Below are positions 33,423 to 42,430 of a DNA stretch of 64,000 nucleotides, in pieces (the stretch's first letter is position 1; each line of letters begins with the position of its first letter). Origin of the DNA: CAZJAH01 sp964544155 (GTDB lineage Bacteria > Bacteroidota > Ignavibacteria > Kapaibacteriales > UBA2268); the NCBI GenBank assembly GCA_964544155.1, contig CAZJAH010000006.1:30200-94199 (forward strand), given 5' to 3'. Made by a program: the position numbers and the translations under genes. Below the pieces are notes generated by a model. That model did no database searches. It was not told where the DNA came from and was given only the letters and a program-made list of their open reading frames with translations.

Positions 33423-34235
33423 ATGAATAAAGAATTAGCCGAATGTGCAAAAGACGCCGCTCTTAAGGCCGGGAAAATTTTAAAAGAAGGTTATGGTACT
33501 ACTTTTGACATTTCCAGCAAAGAAGGAATAAACAACCTTGTTACCGAATATGACCATAAAGCCGAAGAATTAATTATCAACCACATAAAAAGTATTTATC
33601 CCGATCACAGCTTTCTCGCTGAAGAAAGCGGCAAAAGCGGTGATAAACAGCAAGACAAAATCCATTGGCTAATTGACCCTCTTGACGGTACTGTCAATTT
33701 TGCGCACTGTATACCTGTCTTCAGTGTTAGTATTGCAGCTCAAAGAAACGGGGACCTGCTATGCGGAGTGATCTATCAGCCTCTCCTTGATGAACTTTTT
33801 ATTGCCATAAAAGATGAAGGCGCTTATCTTAACGGCAAAAAGATTTCAGTTTCGGATAATGGCGACTTATCCACTTCTTTTTTGGTAACCGGATTCCCTT
33901 ATAATGTAGAAGATAACCCCTGCCGCTGTGTTGACCTTTTTGTAGATATAGTCCAGAGGGGAATCCCGATAAGAAGGCTCGGTTCCGCTGCTTTAGACTT
34001 AGCTTATGTGGCCGCGGGCAGGTTTGACGGATTTTGGGAAATAGGCCTGCATCCCTGGGATGTAGCCGCAGGAGTACTGCTTATCCGTGAAGCCGGAGGC
34101 AAAGTGACTCAATTTTCCGGTGATGAATATTCGATACATGATAATACTCTTTTAGCTACTAACGGATCATTACACAACGAAATTAAGGGAATTCTTAGAA
34201 CATGCATGAGGGTGGTTACAACAAATGATAATTAA
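33423..34235 (+). CDS. Inositol monophosphatase family protein
   Basis: 270 residues. The lithium-sensitive phosphatase motifs are complete: FLAEESG near residue 67, WLIDPLDGTVNFAH near 82 (metal-binding DPxDGT), and HPWDVAAGVLLIREAGG near 215. It probably removes phosphate from inositol 1-phosphate or a related sugar phosphate; some relatives (SuhB, CysQ) act on other substrates. It starts an overlapping three-gene run with dapF and an M20 amidohydrolase (11- and 16-base overlaps), so the genes are tightly cotranslated, though the metabolic link is not obvious. Confidence 0.92.
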   Translation: MNKELAECAKDAALKAGKILKEGYGTTFDISSKEGINNLVTEYDHKAEELIINHIKSIYPDHSFLAEESGKSGDKQQDKIHWLIDPLDGTVNFAHCIPVFSVSIAAQRNGDLLCGVIYQPLLDELFIAIKDEGAYLNGKKISVSDNGDLSTSFLVTGFPYNVEDNPCRCVDLFVDIVQRGIPIRRLGSAALDLAYVAAGRFDGFWEIGLHPWDVAAGVLLIREAGGKVTQFSGDEYSIHDNTLLATNGSLHNEIKGILRTCMRVVTTNDN

Positions 34236-35115
34236 AGTAACCTATATGTCCGGGGCGGGAAATCTTTTTACGGTACTTGACAACCGCAAATATAAATTCA
34301 GCTTTGATGAGCTTTCTGCTTTGGCGGTAATCCTTTGTGGTTCGAACGACACCAATCCAATGAAAACCGAGGGCTTTATAGCCTTAGAGGATGCCGAAAA
34401 TAATGAATTTAAAGCTCATTTCATTAACCCGGACGGCTCATCTCAGATGATGTGCGGCAACGGTGCCAGATGCGCTGTTCTTTACGCTTCTCTTAATAAT
34501 TTTGTGAGCCTAAGGAATCTCGGTAAAGAGTTACACTTTATTATGGCAGGGAAAAAATACATGAGCCGCATGTATGAAAATAGCATTCAGGTGTACTTTC
34601 CTCCGCATAATGAACTGTACGGCAATATATCCATAAACGCTGCCGGACTTGATATTACAGGTACTTACATAAATATCGGTTCAGATCATTTCGTCGCCGA
34701 AAAGGCTGATATATTTCCCGAACCGGATTCGATTAAAGATTTTAATCTGGAAATAACAGGCAGGGAAGTCAGATTTCATAAACAGTTCGAGCCTGCAGGT
34801 GTGAACTTCAGCATTTACAGGATAGCAGCAGATAATAAGATCGAAATGCGCACTTACGAGCGCGGCGTGGAAGCCGAAACCGGAGCTTGCGGAACTGGCG
34901 CTATATCGGTAGCACTTGCGGCATACTCTAAAGGTAAAATTAAATTCCCTGTGACAATTACCCCTACTAGCGGAATTCCTCTGACGGTCAATATTATCGG
35001 AGAATACCCTGATAAAATAGAGCATATTATACTGGCTGGAAACGCAAAAATTATTGACAAAGTCGAATTGGATGTTAAACTCATAAGCCCTGAATCCGAA
35101 TGGATCAAAAAATAG
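34225..35115 (+). CDS. dapF: Diaminopimelate epimerase
   Basis: 296 residues. The two catalytic cysteine regions are present: MMCGNGARCAVLY near residue 74 and TGACGTGAISVALAA near 218, the pair that abstracts and returns the alpha proton. The start YMSGAGNLFTVLDNR corresponds to the family's M-x-GxGNDF segment, with LF in place of DF, a divergence from the consensus. It converts LL- to meso-diaminopimelate for peptidoglycan and lysine. It overlaps its upstream neighbour by 11 bases and its downstream neighbour by 16. Confidence 0.92.
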   Translation: MIIKVTYMSGAGNLFTVLDNRKYKFSFDELSALAVILCGSNDTNPMKTEGFIALEDAENNEFKAHFINPDGSSQMMCGNGARCAVLYASLNNFVSLRNLGKELHFIMAGKKYMSRMYENSIQVYFPPHNELYGNISINAAGLDITGTYINIGSDHFVAEKADIFPEPDSIKDFNLEITGREVRFHKQFEPAGVNFSIYRIAADNKIEMRTYERGVEAETGACGTGAISVALAAYSKGKIKFPVTITPTSGIPLTVNIIGEYPDKIEHIILAGNAKIIDKVELDVKLISPESEWIKK

Positions 35116-36296
35116 ATTTTATTAAGCAAAAAAGCGAAGAGCTGATTACTGAAATAACTGATTACCGCCGCCTGATACACAGCAATCCCGAGCTTTCATT
35201 CGAAGAGCATAAAACAACTGCTTTTATTAAAGAAAAGCTCGATGAAGCGGGAATAAAGAACATCTCGGTCACGGAAACAGGCCTGGTAGGTATTATCGGA
35301 AAAGAAGGGCCCTGCGTCGCATTAAGAGCAGATATCGACGCGCTCCCGATTAAGGAAAATACAGGCCTTGAATTCGCCTCGATCAATGACGGAGTAATGC
35401 ATGCATGCGGGCATGATATGCACACAGCCATGCTGCTTGGAGCATCTAAGATATTAAAAAGCATTGAAGATGAAATTCCGGGTACGGTAAAACTCATATT
35501 TCAGCCGGGCGAAGAAAAAATCCCCGGCGGCGCCTCCATTATGATCGAGAAAGGAGTTTTGGAAGATCCGGCCCCGGAAGTTGTATTCGGACAACATATA
35601 AATCCCGGGGCTCAATCAGGCACATTATCATTTGTATCTGGGCCTGCAATGGCTTCAGCGGATGAGATCTATCTGACTATCAAAGCCAGAGGTTCACACG
35701 CCGCTCAGCCCCATATCGGCAGCGATGCCATTCTGACTGCTTCGACTATAATCAATCACCTGCAAACACTTATAACCAAATTCAGGAACCCTTTGCAACC
35801 GGGAGTGATTTCCATAACATCGATTCATGGCGGAAGTGCTCCTAATATTTATCCTGATGAGGTAAAGCTGATGGGTACCATGAGAGCTTTTAACCAGGAA
35901 TGGCGCGAAAATTTGCACAGCTTGATTAAACAAAATATTGCCCATATATGCGATATGTACAATACACAATTTGAACTGGAAATCAGAAAAGGCTATCCTG
36001 CTCTGATCAATAATGAGAATACGACAGCTTTTATAAAGGATATTGCTGAAAAAGCTTTCGGCAGCGAATCAGTCGAGGATTTCGAGCCAAAGATGTGGGC
36101 AGAGGACTTCGCGTATTTCGCTCAGATTGTTCCCTCAACATTTTGGTTTTTAGGCGTGAGGCCTGCCGGAAGGGACGAAATGCCACCCCTGCATAATTCC
36201 CGTTTAGATCCGGATGAAAAAGCCATGACTAAAGGCATGGCTTTACCGGCTATCGCCGCTTATAATTATCTTCTTAATAAAAAAGCTCAACTGTAA
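35100..36296 (+). CDS. M20 family metallo-amidohydrolase
   Basis: 398 residues. It has the M20D pattern: VALRADIDALPIKENTGLEF near residue 75, HACGHDMHTAMLLGA near 100 (metal ligands Cys, His, Asp, His), FQPGEEKIPGGASIMIEKG near 133, and a dimerisation lid beginning GSHAAQPHIGSDA. Relatives cleave N-acyl amino acids (hippurate, N-acetyl-diaminopimelate, IAA-amino acids). Its 16-base overlap with dapF makes an N-acetyl-LL-diaminopimelate deacetylase role attractive, but nothing in the sequence fixes the substrate. It ends overlapping the convergent metallophosphoesterase by 10 bases. Confidence 0.88.
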   Translation: MDQKIDFIKQKSEELITEITDYRRLIHSNPELSFEEHKTTAFIKEKLDEAGIKNISVTETGLVGIIGKEGPCVALRADIDALPIKENTGLEFASINDGVMHACGHDMHTAMLLGASKILKSIEDEIPGTVKLIFQPGEEKIPGGASIMIEKGVLEDPAPEVVFGQHINPGAQSGTLSFVSGPAMASADEIYLTIKARGSHAAQPHIGSDAILTASTIINHLQTLITKFRNPLQPGVISITSIHGGSAPNIYPDEVKLMGTMRAFNQEWRENLHSLIKQNIAHICDMYNTQFELEIRKGYPALINNENTTAFIKDIAEKAFGSESVEDFEPKMWAEDFAYFAQIVPSTFWFLGVRPAGRDEMPPLHNSRLDPDEKAMTKGMALPAIAAYNYLLNKKAQL

Positions 36297-37714
36297 TTTC
36301 TTTTTGAGCGCAGCTTTATTAATGTTATTTCCGGGGATACTCCAACCCTGATAGGAGGGCCGGTTGTTCCAAGCCCGCGGTTAATGTATAAATACTGGTC
36401 TTCATCGCCGTAAAGCCCCGCGAATTGCTTATAAGCCACGCTAACAGGTGTGTATACATTTCCGAAAATTTCCACCCCTATCTGGCCTCCATGAGTATGC
36501 CCTGACAGCATTAAATCAACCTTTCTCTGCTTTCTGATACTTCGGTCCCAGTTCGTGGGGTCATGGCACAACAGTATGGTCGGGCTCTTTTCGTCTGAAT
36601 TTGCCAGTGCTTTGTCTAAATCCCCGAATGATTGCCCATAGCCGGTGTTGTCGATTCCGGCAATATTGATCTTTCCGCCGCGCCGTTCTATGACTAGTCC
36701 TTCGTTTATGAGAAGGTTCAATCCTGAATCATTCAGCTTCCGGATAAGTTTAGCATGATCTTCCCTGCTCATGAAATGGTCATGATTACCCAGGCAGCTG
36801 TAAATTCCGATATTAGCTTTTAATTTGCTTATTTCTTCTCCGATGAGGTCGAATTCATCCGGATTGAAATTCACAAAATCACCGGTACCGGTTATCAGAT
36901 CAGGCTGAAGGCTGTTTATCATATTCACAGCCTTTCTTATGGGATCGGGTGAATGGAAAGACCCCGCATGAACATCTGTTATCTGAGCGATTTTCATACC
37001 ATCCAGCCCCGAAGGCAGGCCTTTTATCGGGACATCTACTTCATGTACCCTGAAATCGTAAGTTGTATTAACAACTCCGTTTGAAATAATCAAAAAAGGA
37101 ATGCCGGATAAAGCCCATCCAGAAGTTTGTAAAAACTTTCTCCTGCTGCTGTCTGTTTTGCGCTGATTATCGGGTTCTACTGCGTCATTTTCTTTGAAAT
37201 CGGGATGGCTTATGTCATATTCTCCGCCCATTGGAACGCCTGCTTCAAGCCGGAGCTGCGGTTCCGGAATGAGCTGAATATCCTTTACGGGATTGAATTT
37301 CTTGCTTTTTTCGGATAAGATTTTGTGCTGCTGTACGCCGTTCTTTAATTCCAAATATTTGTGTTTGTTAACAGAGTTTCTGCCGCGTCCGGTAAACAGT
37401 TTCCTGCCAAGCCTTATAAGATCAAATGCAGCTAAAAATGGTATGATCATAATTTTTGGCAGGTACCAGATGCTTTTCAGCATAATAAGATTCTTGAAAA
37501 GCGGCGGCGGTACAATGTTTTCCATCTGTATCCAGACTGTGTATCCTGAAATCATGAGCATAAAAGCTCCGACGACTATAGGGATGATATAAATCATCCT
37601 GTTCCATCCCCTGTTTATGGTGAAATTTTTCCAGCGAATTAAAAAATAAATATCGAAGGCTAGAAGTATCGCTGAAAATTCCACCACAAAGGGAATATAC
37701 TTTAAATTCTCCAT
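36287..37714 (-). CDS. Membrane metallophosphoesterase (YkuE/YaeI-like), copy 1
   Basis: 475 residues. Three to four N-terminal membrane segments (about 1-115) precede a spacer and a twin-arginine-like segment RRKFLQTSGWALSGIPFLII near 190. The calcineurin-like phosphoesterase domain follows: AQITDVHAGSF (metal ligands D, H), TGTGDFVNF, CLGNHDHF, LLCHDP and LSGHTHGGQIG. All metal-binding motifs are intact. Relatives act on UDP-sugar lipids or phosphodiesters at the membrane, including lipid A intermediates. It is a paralogue of the next gene, with which it shares the whole layout; the only large difference is a longer charged spacer here. Confidence 0.9.
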   Translation of the reverse strand: MENLKYIPFVVEFSAILLAFDIYFLIRWKNFTINRGWNRMIYIIPIVVGAFMLMISGYTVWIQMENIVPPPLFKNLIMLKSIWYLPKIMIIPFLAAFDLIRLGRKLFTGRGRNSVNKHKYLELKNGVQQHKILSEKSKKFNPVKDIQLIPEPQLRLEAGVPMGGEYDISHPDFKENDAVEPDNQRKTDSSRRKFLQTSGWALSGIPFLIISNGVVNTTYDFRVHEVDVPIKGLPSGLDGMKIAQITDVHAGSFHSPDPIRKAVNMINSLQPDLITGTGDFVNFNPDEFDLIGEEISKLKANIGIYSCLGNHDHFMSREDHAKLIRKLNDSGLNLLINEGLVIERRGGKINIAGIDNTGYGQSFGDLDKALANSDEKSPTILLCHDPTNWDRSIRKQRKVDLMLSGHTHGGQIGVEIFGNVYTPVSVAYKQFAGLYGDEDQYLYINRGLGTTGPPIRVGVSPEITLIKLRSKRNYS

Positions 37715-37786
37715 GGCTCCCCCCGGACTATATTTAAATGAAAAAAGAACTTCATCCGGGAGTGTAATTTATAGCATATATTAGTC

Positions 37787-37829
37787 AAAAAAAAGGGCTT
37801 AACCAAAATTAACCAACATTGATTAAGCC
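37787..37829 (-). terminator. Probable rho-independent terminator of metallophosphoesterase copy 2
   Basis: The arms ggcttaa and ttaagcc (37796-37802 and 37823-37829) enclose a 20-base loop. On the minus strand the hairpin is followed by C and then eight T. It lies about 110 bases after the stop of copy 2, so copy 1 must have its own promoter further downstream. Confidence 0.7.
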
Positions 37830-37939
37830 TTAACATTATCATATATTTAGTGTGACGATAAATTCACTTTGGCAGGGTTGTTTTCACAATCTTTAGCAAT
37901 ACTTAACAAACGAATTATTTCATTAACTTTTCATTTATA

Positions 37940-39175
37940 TTATACAGACATTTGCCTAAGTTTAATAATGGTAACTTCAGGTTCAATTCCAATTCTAATT
38001 GGCGGCCCTGTCATACCCAGGCCTCTGTTAATGTACAGATACTGATCTTTATCCTTATAAAGCCCCGCCCACTGCCTGTAAATTATTCTCGCGGGTGTCA
38101 GGTCTTTGCCAAACAGCTCAAAGCCTATCTGGCCGCCATGAGTATGCCCGGCAAGCATAAGATCGACTTCGCGCACTCCGCGAATGTGTTTATCCCAATT
38201 TGTGGGGTCATGACACATCAGCAGGATAGGGTATTCCTCATCCAGCCCGGCCAGGGATCTGTCATAATCAGCAAAATTCTGCTTAAAGCCGCTGTTATCG
38301 GTTCCGGCAAGCTGTATTTTTGTTCCCTCGATATCGAATGTCCGGTTTTCATTCACCAAAAGCTTAATTCCCGACTGATTAATACCTGCCTTAAGCTTGT
38401 CGTGTTCAGGGCCTTTCATATAATGATCGTGATTGCCCAGGCAGCCGTAAACACCGAATTCACCCTTCATTTTGGTGAATTCTTTATAAAAATCGTCCAT
38501 TTCATGACGGTCGAAATTCACAAAATCTCCGGTGACCATTACCAGCTGCGGCCTGTAAGAATTAGCAATATCTATGGCGTCTTGCACTGGCCGCGGAGAA
38601 TAAAACGATCCTGTATGTATATCCGACAGTTGCGCTATGGTAAAACCATCGAGCTCTTTAGGCAGTTTTTTTAAAGGGATTTCTACCTCGTGTATTCGGA
38701 AATTATACGGTGTGTGAATAATTCCCTTGCCGGCGATCAGGAATGGCACACCCGCCATGCTCCATCCAAGTGTCTGTAGTGTTTTTCTGCGCTTTCCGTC
38801 CAGTTTTGGGGGGGCCTTTTCTTTATGAGGGAATATACGCTTAATTTTGTAATAAGCCCATTTGCCGCTTCTGTAAAGATCTTTAATTATTAAAAAAGGC
38901 ACTATCGCAAGCTTCGGCAAATACCAAAGGCTGGTGAGTATAAACAGGTAAATGATAAGCTTACTCGGCTGTGGGGTAACCAGCCTGTAATAATTCACGA
39001 AAATGGCTATTGCGAGCATTAATACCGCAATAACCCAGGCGGCTCTGTAATATACGGGGTTGTAATTTCTTGACTTAACATATCTGGTCCAGTTTTTTAA
39101 AAAATAATAATCCACTAACGTCAGGACTGCCGTCATTATTAGTAAAAAAGGAAGAAACCTGTTTACTGTATCCAT
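37940..39175 (-). CDS. Membrane metallophosphoesterase (YkuE/YaeI-like), copy 2
   Basis: 411 residues from the ATG at 39175, chosen because it begins MDTVNRFLPFLL and aligns with the start of copy 1 (MENLKYIPFVVE); an in-frame ATG 30 codons upstream adds non-matching sequence. N-terminal membrane segments lead to the segment RKTLQTLGWSMAGVPFLIA, then the phosphoesterase motifs AQLSDIHTGSF, TGDFVNF, CLGNHDHY, MCHDPTNWDKHI and AGHTHGGQIG. The two copies agree over most of their length (for example NYRPQLVMVTGDFVNF against SLQPDLITGTGDFVNF), so they arose by duplication. Function as for copy 1. Confidence 0.9.
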   Translation of the reverse strand: MDTVNRFLPFLLIMTAVLTLVDYYFLKNWTRYVKSRNYNPVYYRAAWVIAVLMLAIAIFVNYYRLVTPQPSKLIIYLFILTSLWYLPKLAIVPFLIIKDLYRSGKWAYYKIKRIFPHKEKAPPKLDGKRRKTLQTLGWSMAGVPFLIAGKGIIHTPYNFRIHEVEIPLKKLPKELDGFTIAQLSDIHTGSFYSPRPVQDAIDIANSYRPQLVMVTGDFVNFDRHEMDDFYKEFTKMKGEFGVYGCLGNHDHYMKGPEHDKLKAGINQSGIKLLVNENRTFDIEGTKIQLAGTDNSGFKQNFADYDRSLAGLDEEYPILLMCHDPTNWDKHIRGVREVDLMLAGHTHGGQIGFELFGKDLTPARIIYRQWAGLYKDKDQYLYINRGLGMTGPPIRIGIEPEVTIIKLRQMSV

Positions 39176-39342
39176 GTATTTCCATTTAATTAAAATTGCT
39201 AAACCCTTGATTTCATATATTATACAACGAACGCGCCGGGATTTCATTTCTAAATAAATAAACATTTACCAATTATGCGGCCAAATTTACGTTCATTTTT
39301 TATGATAAAAATTAATTATTTATTTGAAATAAAAGGTGATTT

Positions 39343-39900
39343 ATGGCTGAAACTCCATCAAACATGATACCGCTTAAAACAAAAGCTCCCGGTTTTCAAT
39401 TGCTTAATCCCAGGACCGGAAAGATTGAATCTTTAGAAAAGCTACGGTCGGATAGAGCTACTGTTATAGTATTTTTAAGCAATCACTGCCCCTTCGTCAA
39501 GCATATCATACCTGGTTTGGTTGATTTCGCAAAAGATTATATTCCTAAGGGAATAAGCTTGATAGCAATTAATTCCAACGATGTTAAGAATTACCCTGAA
39601 GATTCTCCTGAAAAAATGGCAGAATACTCAAAAAAATACGAATACCCATTCAGCTACCTCTTTGATGAAACACAGGAAACAGCAAAGGCTTACAAAGCAG
39701 CCTGCACGCCTGATTTCTACTTGTTTAACGGTGAGTTGGAACTGGAATACCGGGGTCAATTTGACGACGCCCGCCCGGGCAACAATGCACCCGTAACCGG
39801 CGCTGATCTAAGGCAGGCATGTGACCTGGTGCTGGCCGGAAAACCCGCTCAGGAAGAACAAAAGCCTTCTATCGGCTGCAATATTAAATGGAAAAAGTGA
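39343..39900 (+). CDS. Redoxin / thioredoxin-like AhpC-TSA family protein
   Basis: 185 residues. The thioredoxin fold is seen as APGFQLLNPRTGK, IVFLSNHCPFVKHIIP (Cys in a CPF context near residue 50), AINSNDVKNYPEDSP and SYLFDETQETAKAY, the block typical of the thioredoxin-like redoxins that include the Trx-like YbbN and 'thioredoxin family protein' annotations. A second Cys lies in AACTPDFYLF and a third near the C-terminus (SIGCNIKWKK). It lacks a signal peptide, so it acts in the cytoplasm, probably reducing peroxides or protein disulfides. The gene is preceded by AAAGGTGAT and followed by a bidirectional terminator. Confidence 0.85.
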   Translation: MAETPSNMIPLKTKAPGFQLLNPRTGKIESLEKLRSDRATVIVFLSNHCPFVKHIIPGLVDFAKDYIPKGISLIAINSNDVKNYPEDSPEKMAEYSKKYEYPFSYLFDETQETAKAYKAACTPDFYLFNGELELEYRGQFDDARPGNNAPVTGADLRQACDLVLAGKPAQEEQKPSIGCNIKWKK

Positions 39901-39935
39901 TTTAATTGTAATTATTTTTAATTGTAATTATTAAT

Positions 39936-39963
39936 AAACAAGGGACTGTTGAGCCCCTTGTTT
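39936..39963. terminator. Bidirectional terminator between the redoxin and CDGSH genes
   Basis: The arms aaacaaggg and cccttgttt (39936-39944 and 39955-39963) form a 9-bp stem with a 10-base loop. T-rich sequence follows on both sides, so it can end both convergent transcripts. Just before it a 14-base segment (ttaattgtaattat) is directly repeated. Confidence 0.75.
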
Positions 39964-39987
39964 AATTTGCTTGAATTTCCGGGCAGA

Positions 39988-40227
39988 CTATAAGGACTTA
40001 TGGGTGCCGTCGCACATGACCGGTGATTTGGTATTTTTACAACCGCATAGGTAAACGGTTTTCTTTTCAGTTACTTCGAACATCTGCGGACGGAATTTGC
40101 CCTCCTTTTTATGGCTGCCGTCACAAAAGGGCTGATTAGCCGATTCGCCGCAGGTACACCAGAAGTATTTTCCGGGTTCCAGTTCAATGCCGTAAGGCGC
40201 TTTTTGGGCGATTTTTGGTTCGGGCAT
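39988..40227 (-). CDS. CDGSH iron-sulfur domain protein, two domains
   Basis: 79 residues with two CDGSH [2Fe-2S] motifs in tandem: CTCGESANQPFCDGSH near residue 24 and CGCKNTKSPVMCDGTH near 60. Each supplies three Cys and one His as cluster ligands. The second reads CDGTH in place of CDGSH, which still keeps the His ligand. Such small cytoplasmic proteins handle iron-sulfur or redox signals. It has an SD-like AGGAG before the ATG. The gene is alone and convergent to the redoxin gene. Confidence 0.93.
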   Translation of the reverse strand: MPEPKIAQKAPYGIELEPGKYFWCTCGESANQPFCDGSHKKEGKFRPQMFEVTEKKTVYLCGCKNTKSPVMCDGTHKSL

Positions 40228-40314
40228 TATGACTCTCCTGTAATAGTAATGATCAAATATTCAGGATTTTGGAACGCCTTTTGTGTTTAAATATTGCACA
40301 AATATCAACATATC

Positions 40315-41961
40315 CTACATTTTTTCGGGGGCGCTCACTCCCAGTATTTTCAGCCCGTTATTGATCACCCTTCTGGTAACTCCCGCCAGCGCCAGCCTGG
40401 CTGTCAGCAATTCACTGCTTTCACCCATTATCCTGCAGTTGTGGTAGAATATATGGAAAGCCTGCGCTAGGCCTTTCAGATAATCTGCCAGTATATGCGG
40501 TTCGGATTTATCACATGCCGCGCGAATCATATCCTCAAAACGCAGCAGCTCTTTAATAAGATTGATCTCCTGATCCTGTTTTAATAGGGAAAAATCTGTT
40601 TCTTCATCAGCTTCCTGCCCGGCTTCTTTAATTTTTTCAAAAATAGAGCATATTCTTGCGTGAGCGTATTGCAGGTAAAAAACAGGGTTCTTTTCGCTCT
40701 GCTCACGTGCCAGGCCAAGGTCAAATTCCAGATGCGTGGACATCCCCCTCATTATCAGAAAAAAGCGGACGACGTCGGCGCCTACCTCATCAAGCAGGTC
40801 ATCGAGAGTATAGCTCTTGCCCGTACGTTTAGACATTTTTACCTGTTTGCCGTTTTCCGTTAGGGTAACAAACTGATGTATAAGCACTTTGATCTTATCC
40901 GGGTCATATCCCAATGACTTAATGCCTGCCAGTACATCGGGGATAGTAGCAATATGGTCGGAACCGAAGATATCCACAATCAGGTCATATCCGCGCCTTA
41001 ATTTTTCTCTGTGGTAGGCTATATCGGGCAGGCGGTAGGTTGGTTCGCCGGTTGATTTAACTACAACCCTATCCTGCTCGAGCCCTAACTTACTAAGTGC
41101 CAGCCAGATAGCACCATCCTTTTCATAAGTAAGGTTATTTTCCTTGAACTCCTCAAGTAAAGCACGTATTTTGCCCGTTTCATATAGAGAATCTTCATTA
41201 TAGAATATATCCTGGTTAATATTCAGCCTCACCAGTGTGGCCTTGATTTTTTCAAAGCACCATTCTTCACCGAACTTGCGGATTTGCTTCATATCTTCAT
41301 CGCTACCTGATTTGTAAGCGTCGGCGCTTTTTTCGATCAGGTCAACGGCTATCTCCTTAACGTATTCACCATGGTAGCCGTTTTCGGGAAAAGAAAAGCC
41401 AGGATCTTCCAGAATTTGCATGTACCTGGCATATATGGATTTAGCCAGGTTGTTCATTTGGTTGCCTGCATTATTAAAGTAATATTCGCGGGTAACATTC
41501 CAGCCGTTCCATTCATAGAGGTTTGCTACAGTATCGCCGCAGCAGGCGTTCCTGCCGTGGCCGAGGTGTAGAAGCCCTGTGGGGTTAACGCTAACGTATT
41601 CCACATTAACCTTCTTTCCTTCGCCTGAATTGTTTTTGCCTATATAATCTTTCTTATTGTCAAGAATTTTCAATGAGTTAGCATAGAAGAGCTTAGAGTA
41701 CTTAAGATTAATAAACCCAGCACCTGCTATGCTTAAATTTTCAATTAAATCTTTATCGTAATTCAATAATTCTATTATATCTTCGGCGATCTTACGGGGC
41801 GCTTTTTTCAGTTCCCGTGCGAGTTTCATGGCTATGTTTGTGGAAATGTCTCCATGCTCTGGATTATTAGGAATTTCAAATTCAAGAATGTCCGGATCTG
41901 AGATTCCAATTATTTCTAATGCGCTCAAAAATACAGGCCGCGCGTAATCTATCTGCATCAT
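40315..41961 (-). CDS. argS: Arginine-tRNA ligase
   Basis: 548 residues. Class I motifs are HLGHGRNACCGDTVANLYEW near residue 135 (HIGH) and VKMSKRTGKSYTLDDLLDEV near 375 (KMSKS). The N-terminal additional domain and the C-terminal anticodon-binding domain (FYLQYAHARICSIFEKI onward) are complete. It charges tRNA-Arg. Two ATG codons stand next to each other at the start; either may serve. It is the last gene of a minus-strand group with rsfS and a LytR_C-domain gene, with gaps of 16 and 21 bases. Confidence 0.96.
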   Translation of the reverse strand: MMQIDYARPVFLSALEIIGISDPDILEFEIPNNPEHGDISTNIAMKLARELKKAPRKIAEDIIELLNYDKDLIENLSIAGAGFINLKYSKLFYANSLKILDNKKDYIGKNNSGEGKKVNVEYVSVNPTGLLHLGHGRNACCGDTVANLYEWNGWNVTREYYFNNAGNQMNNLAKSIYARYMQILEDPGFSFPENGYHGEYVKEIAVDLIEKSADAYKSGSDEDMKQIRKFGEEWCFEKIKATLVRLNINQDIFYNEDSLYETGKIRALLEEFKENNLTYEKDGAIWLALSKLGLEQDRVVVKSTGEPTYRLPDIAYHREKLRRGYDLIVDIFGSDHIATIPDVLAGIKSLGYDPDKIKVLIHQFVTLTENGKQVKMSKRTGKSYTLDDLLDEVGADVVRFFLIMRGMSTHLEFDLGLAREQSEKNPVFYLQYAHARICSIFEKIKEAGQEADEETDFSLLKQDQEINLIKELLRFEDMIRAACDKSEPHILADYLKGLAQAFHIFYHNCRIMGESSELLTARLALAGVTRRVINNGLKILGVSAPEKM

Positions 41962-41982
41962 AAATCAATATTCCTCAATAAT

Positions 41983-42414
41983 TTATATCTCTTCACCTGA
42001 TATCAGTTTAAATACCTTATCCTGCTTCAATACTCTTGGTTCACCGTTATCGTTGAGCACCATGAATGAAGCATCACCCCATAATTTTTCTAGATTATAG
42101 TACTTCCTTTTTCCGGTGAGCATTACATGAACTACAACATCGAAGAAGTCAAGGAGTATCCATTCCCCGGCTTCAGCGCCTTCCATGTTAGGTTTATCCA
42201 GGCCTGTTTGCTTTGCCTGCCTGATTATCTCATCAGCAACAGCTCGAACCTGGGTATCGGAATCGCACGAACACATAACAAAAAAATCAGCGGGTGCTGT
42301 TTCAATTTTTGATAAGTTCATTAACACAATATTAGTGGCAAGTTTATCATCTGCCACTCGGGCGCAAAATGTCGCCAGCCCTTTTGCCGATCTTGGTTTT
42401 CCGTATTTTGCCAA
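41983..42414 (-). CDS. rsfS: Ribosome silencing factor RsfS
   Basis: 143 residues. The RsfS/YbeB/Iojap signature is present: MNLSKIETAPADFFVMCSCD, then MEGAEAGEWILLDFFDVVVH and KRKYYNLEKLWGDA. It blocks joining of the ribosomal subunits when nutrients are limiting by binding protein L14. It lies 16 bases after the LytR_C-domain gene and 21 bases before argS. The C-terminal part (residues 115 on) is longer than the usual 105-120 residue core and unlike other families I recognise. Confidence 0.92.
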   Translation of the reverse strand: MAKYGKPRSAKGLATFCARVADDKLATNIVLMNLSKIETAPADFFVMCSCDSDTQVRAVADEIIRQAKQTGLDKPNMEGAEAGEWILLDFFDVVVHVMLTGKRKYYNLEKLWGDASFMVLNDNGEPRVLKQDKVFKLISGEEI

Positions 42415-42430
42415 ATTGATCCTTATTTTA

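Noticed and set aside
37952..38674. 240-codon frame on the plus strand opposite metallophosphoesterase copy 2
   Set aside because: The minus-strand protein has all catalytic motifs; the antisense product is low-complexity and shows no family pattern.
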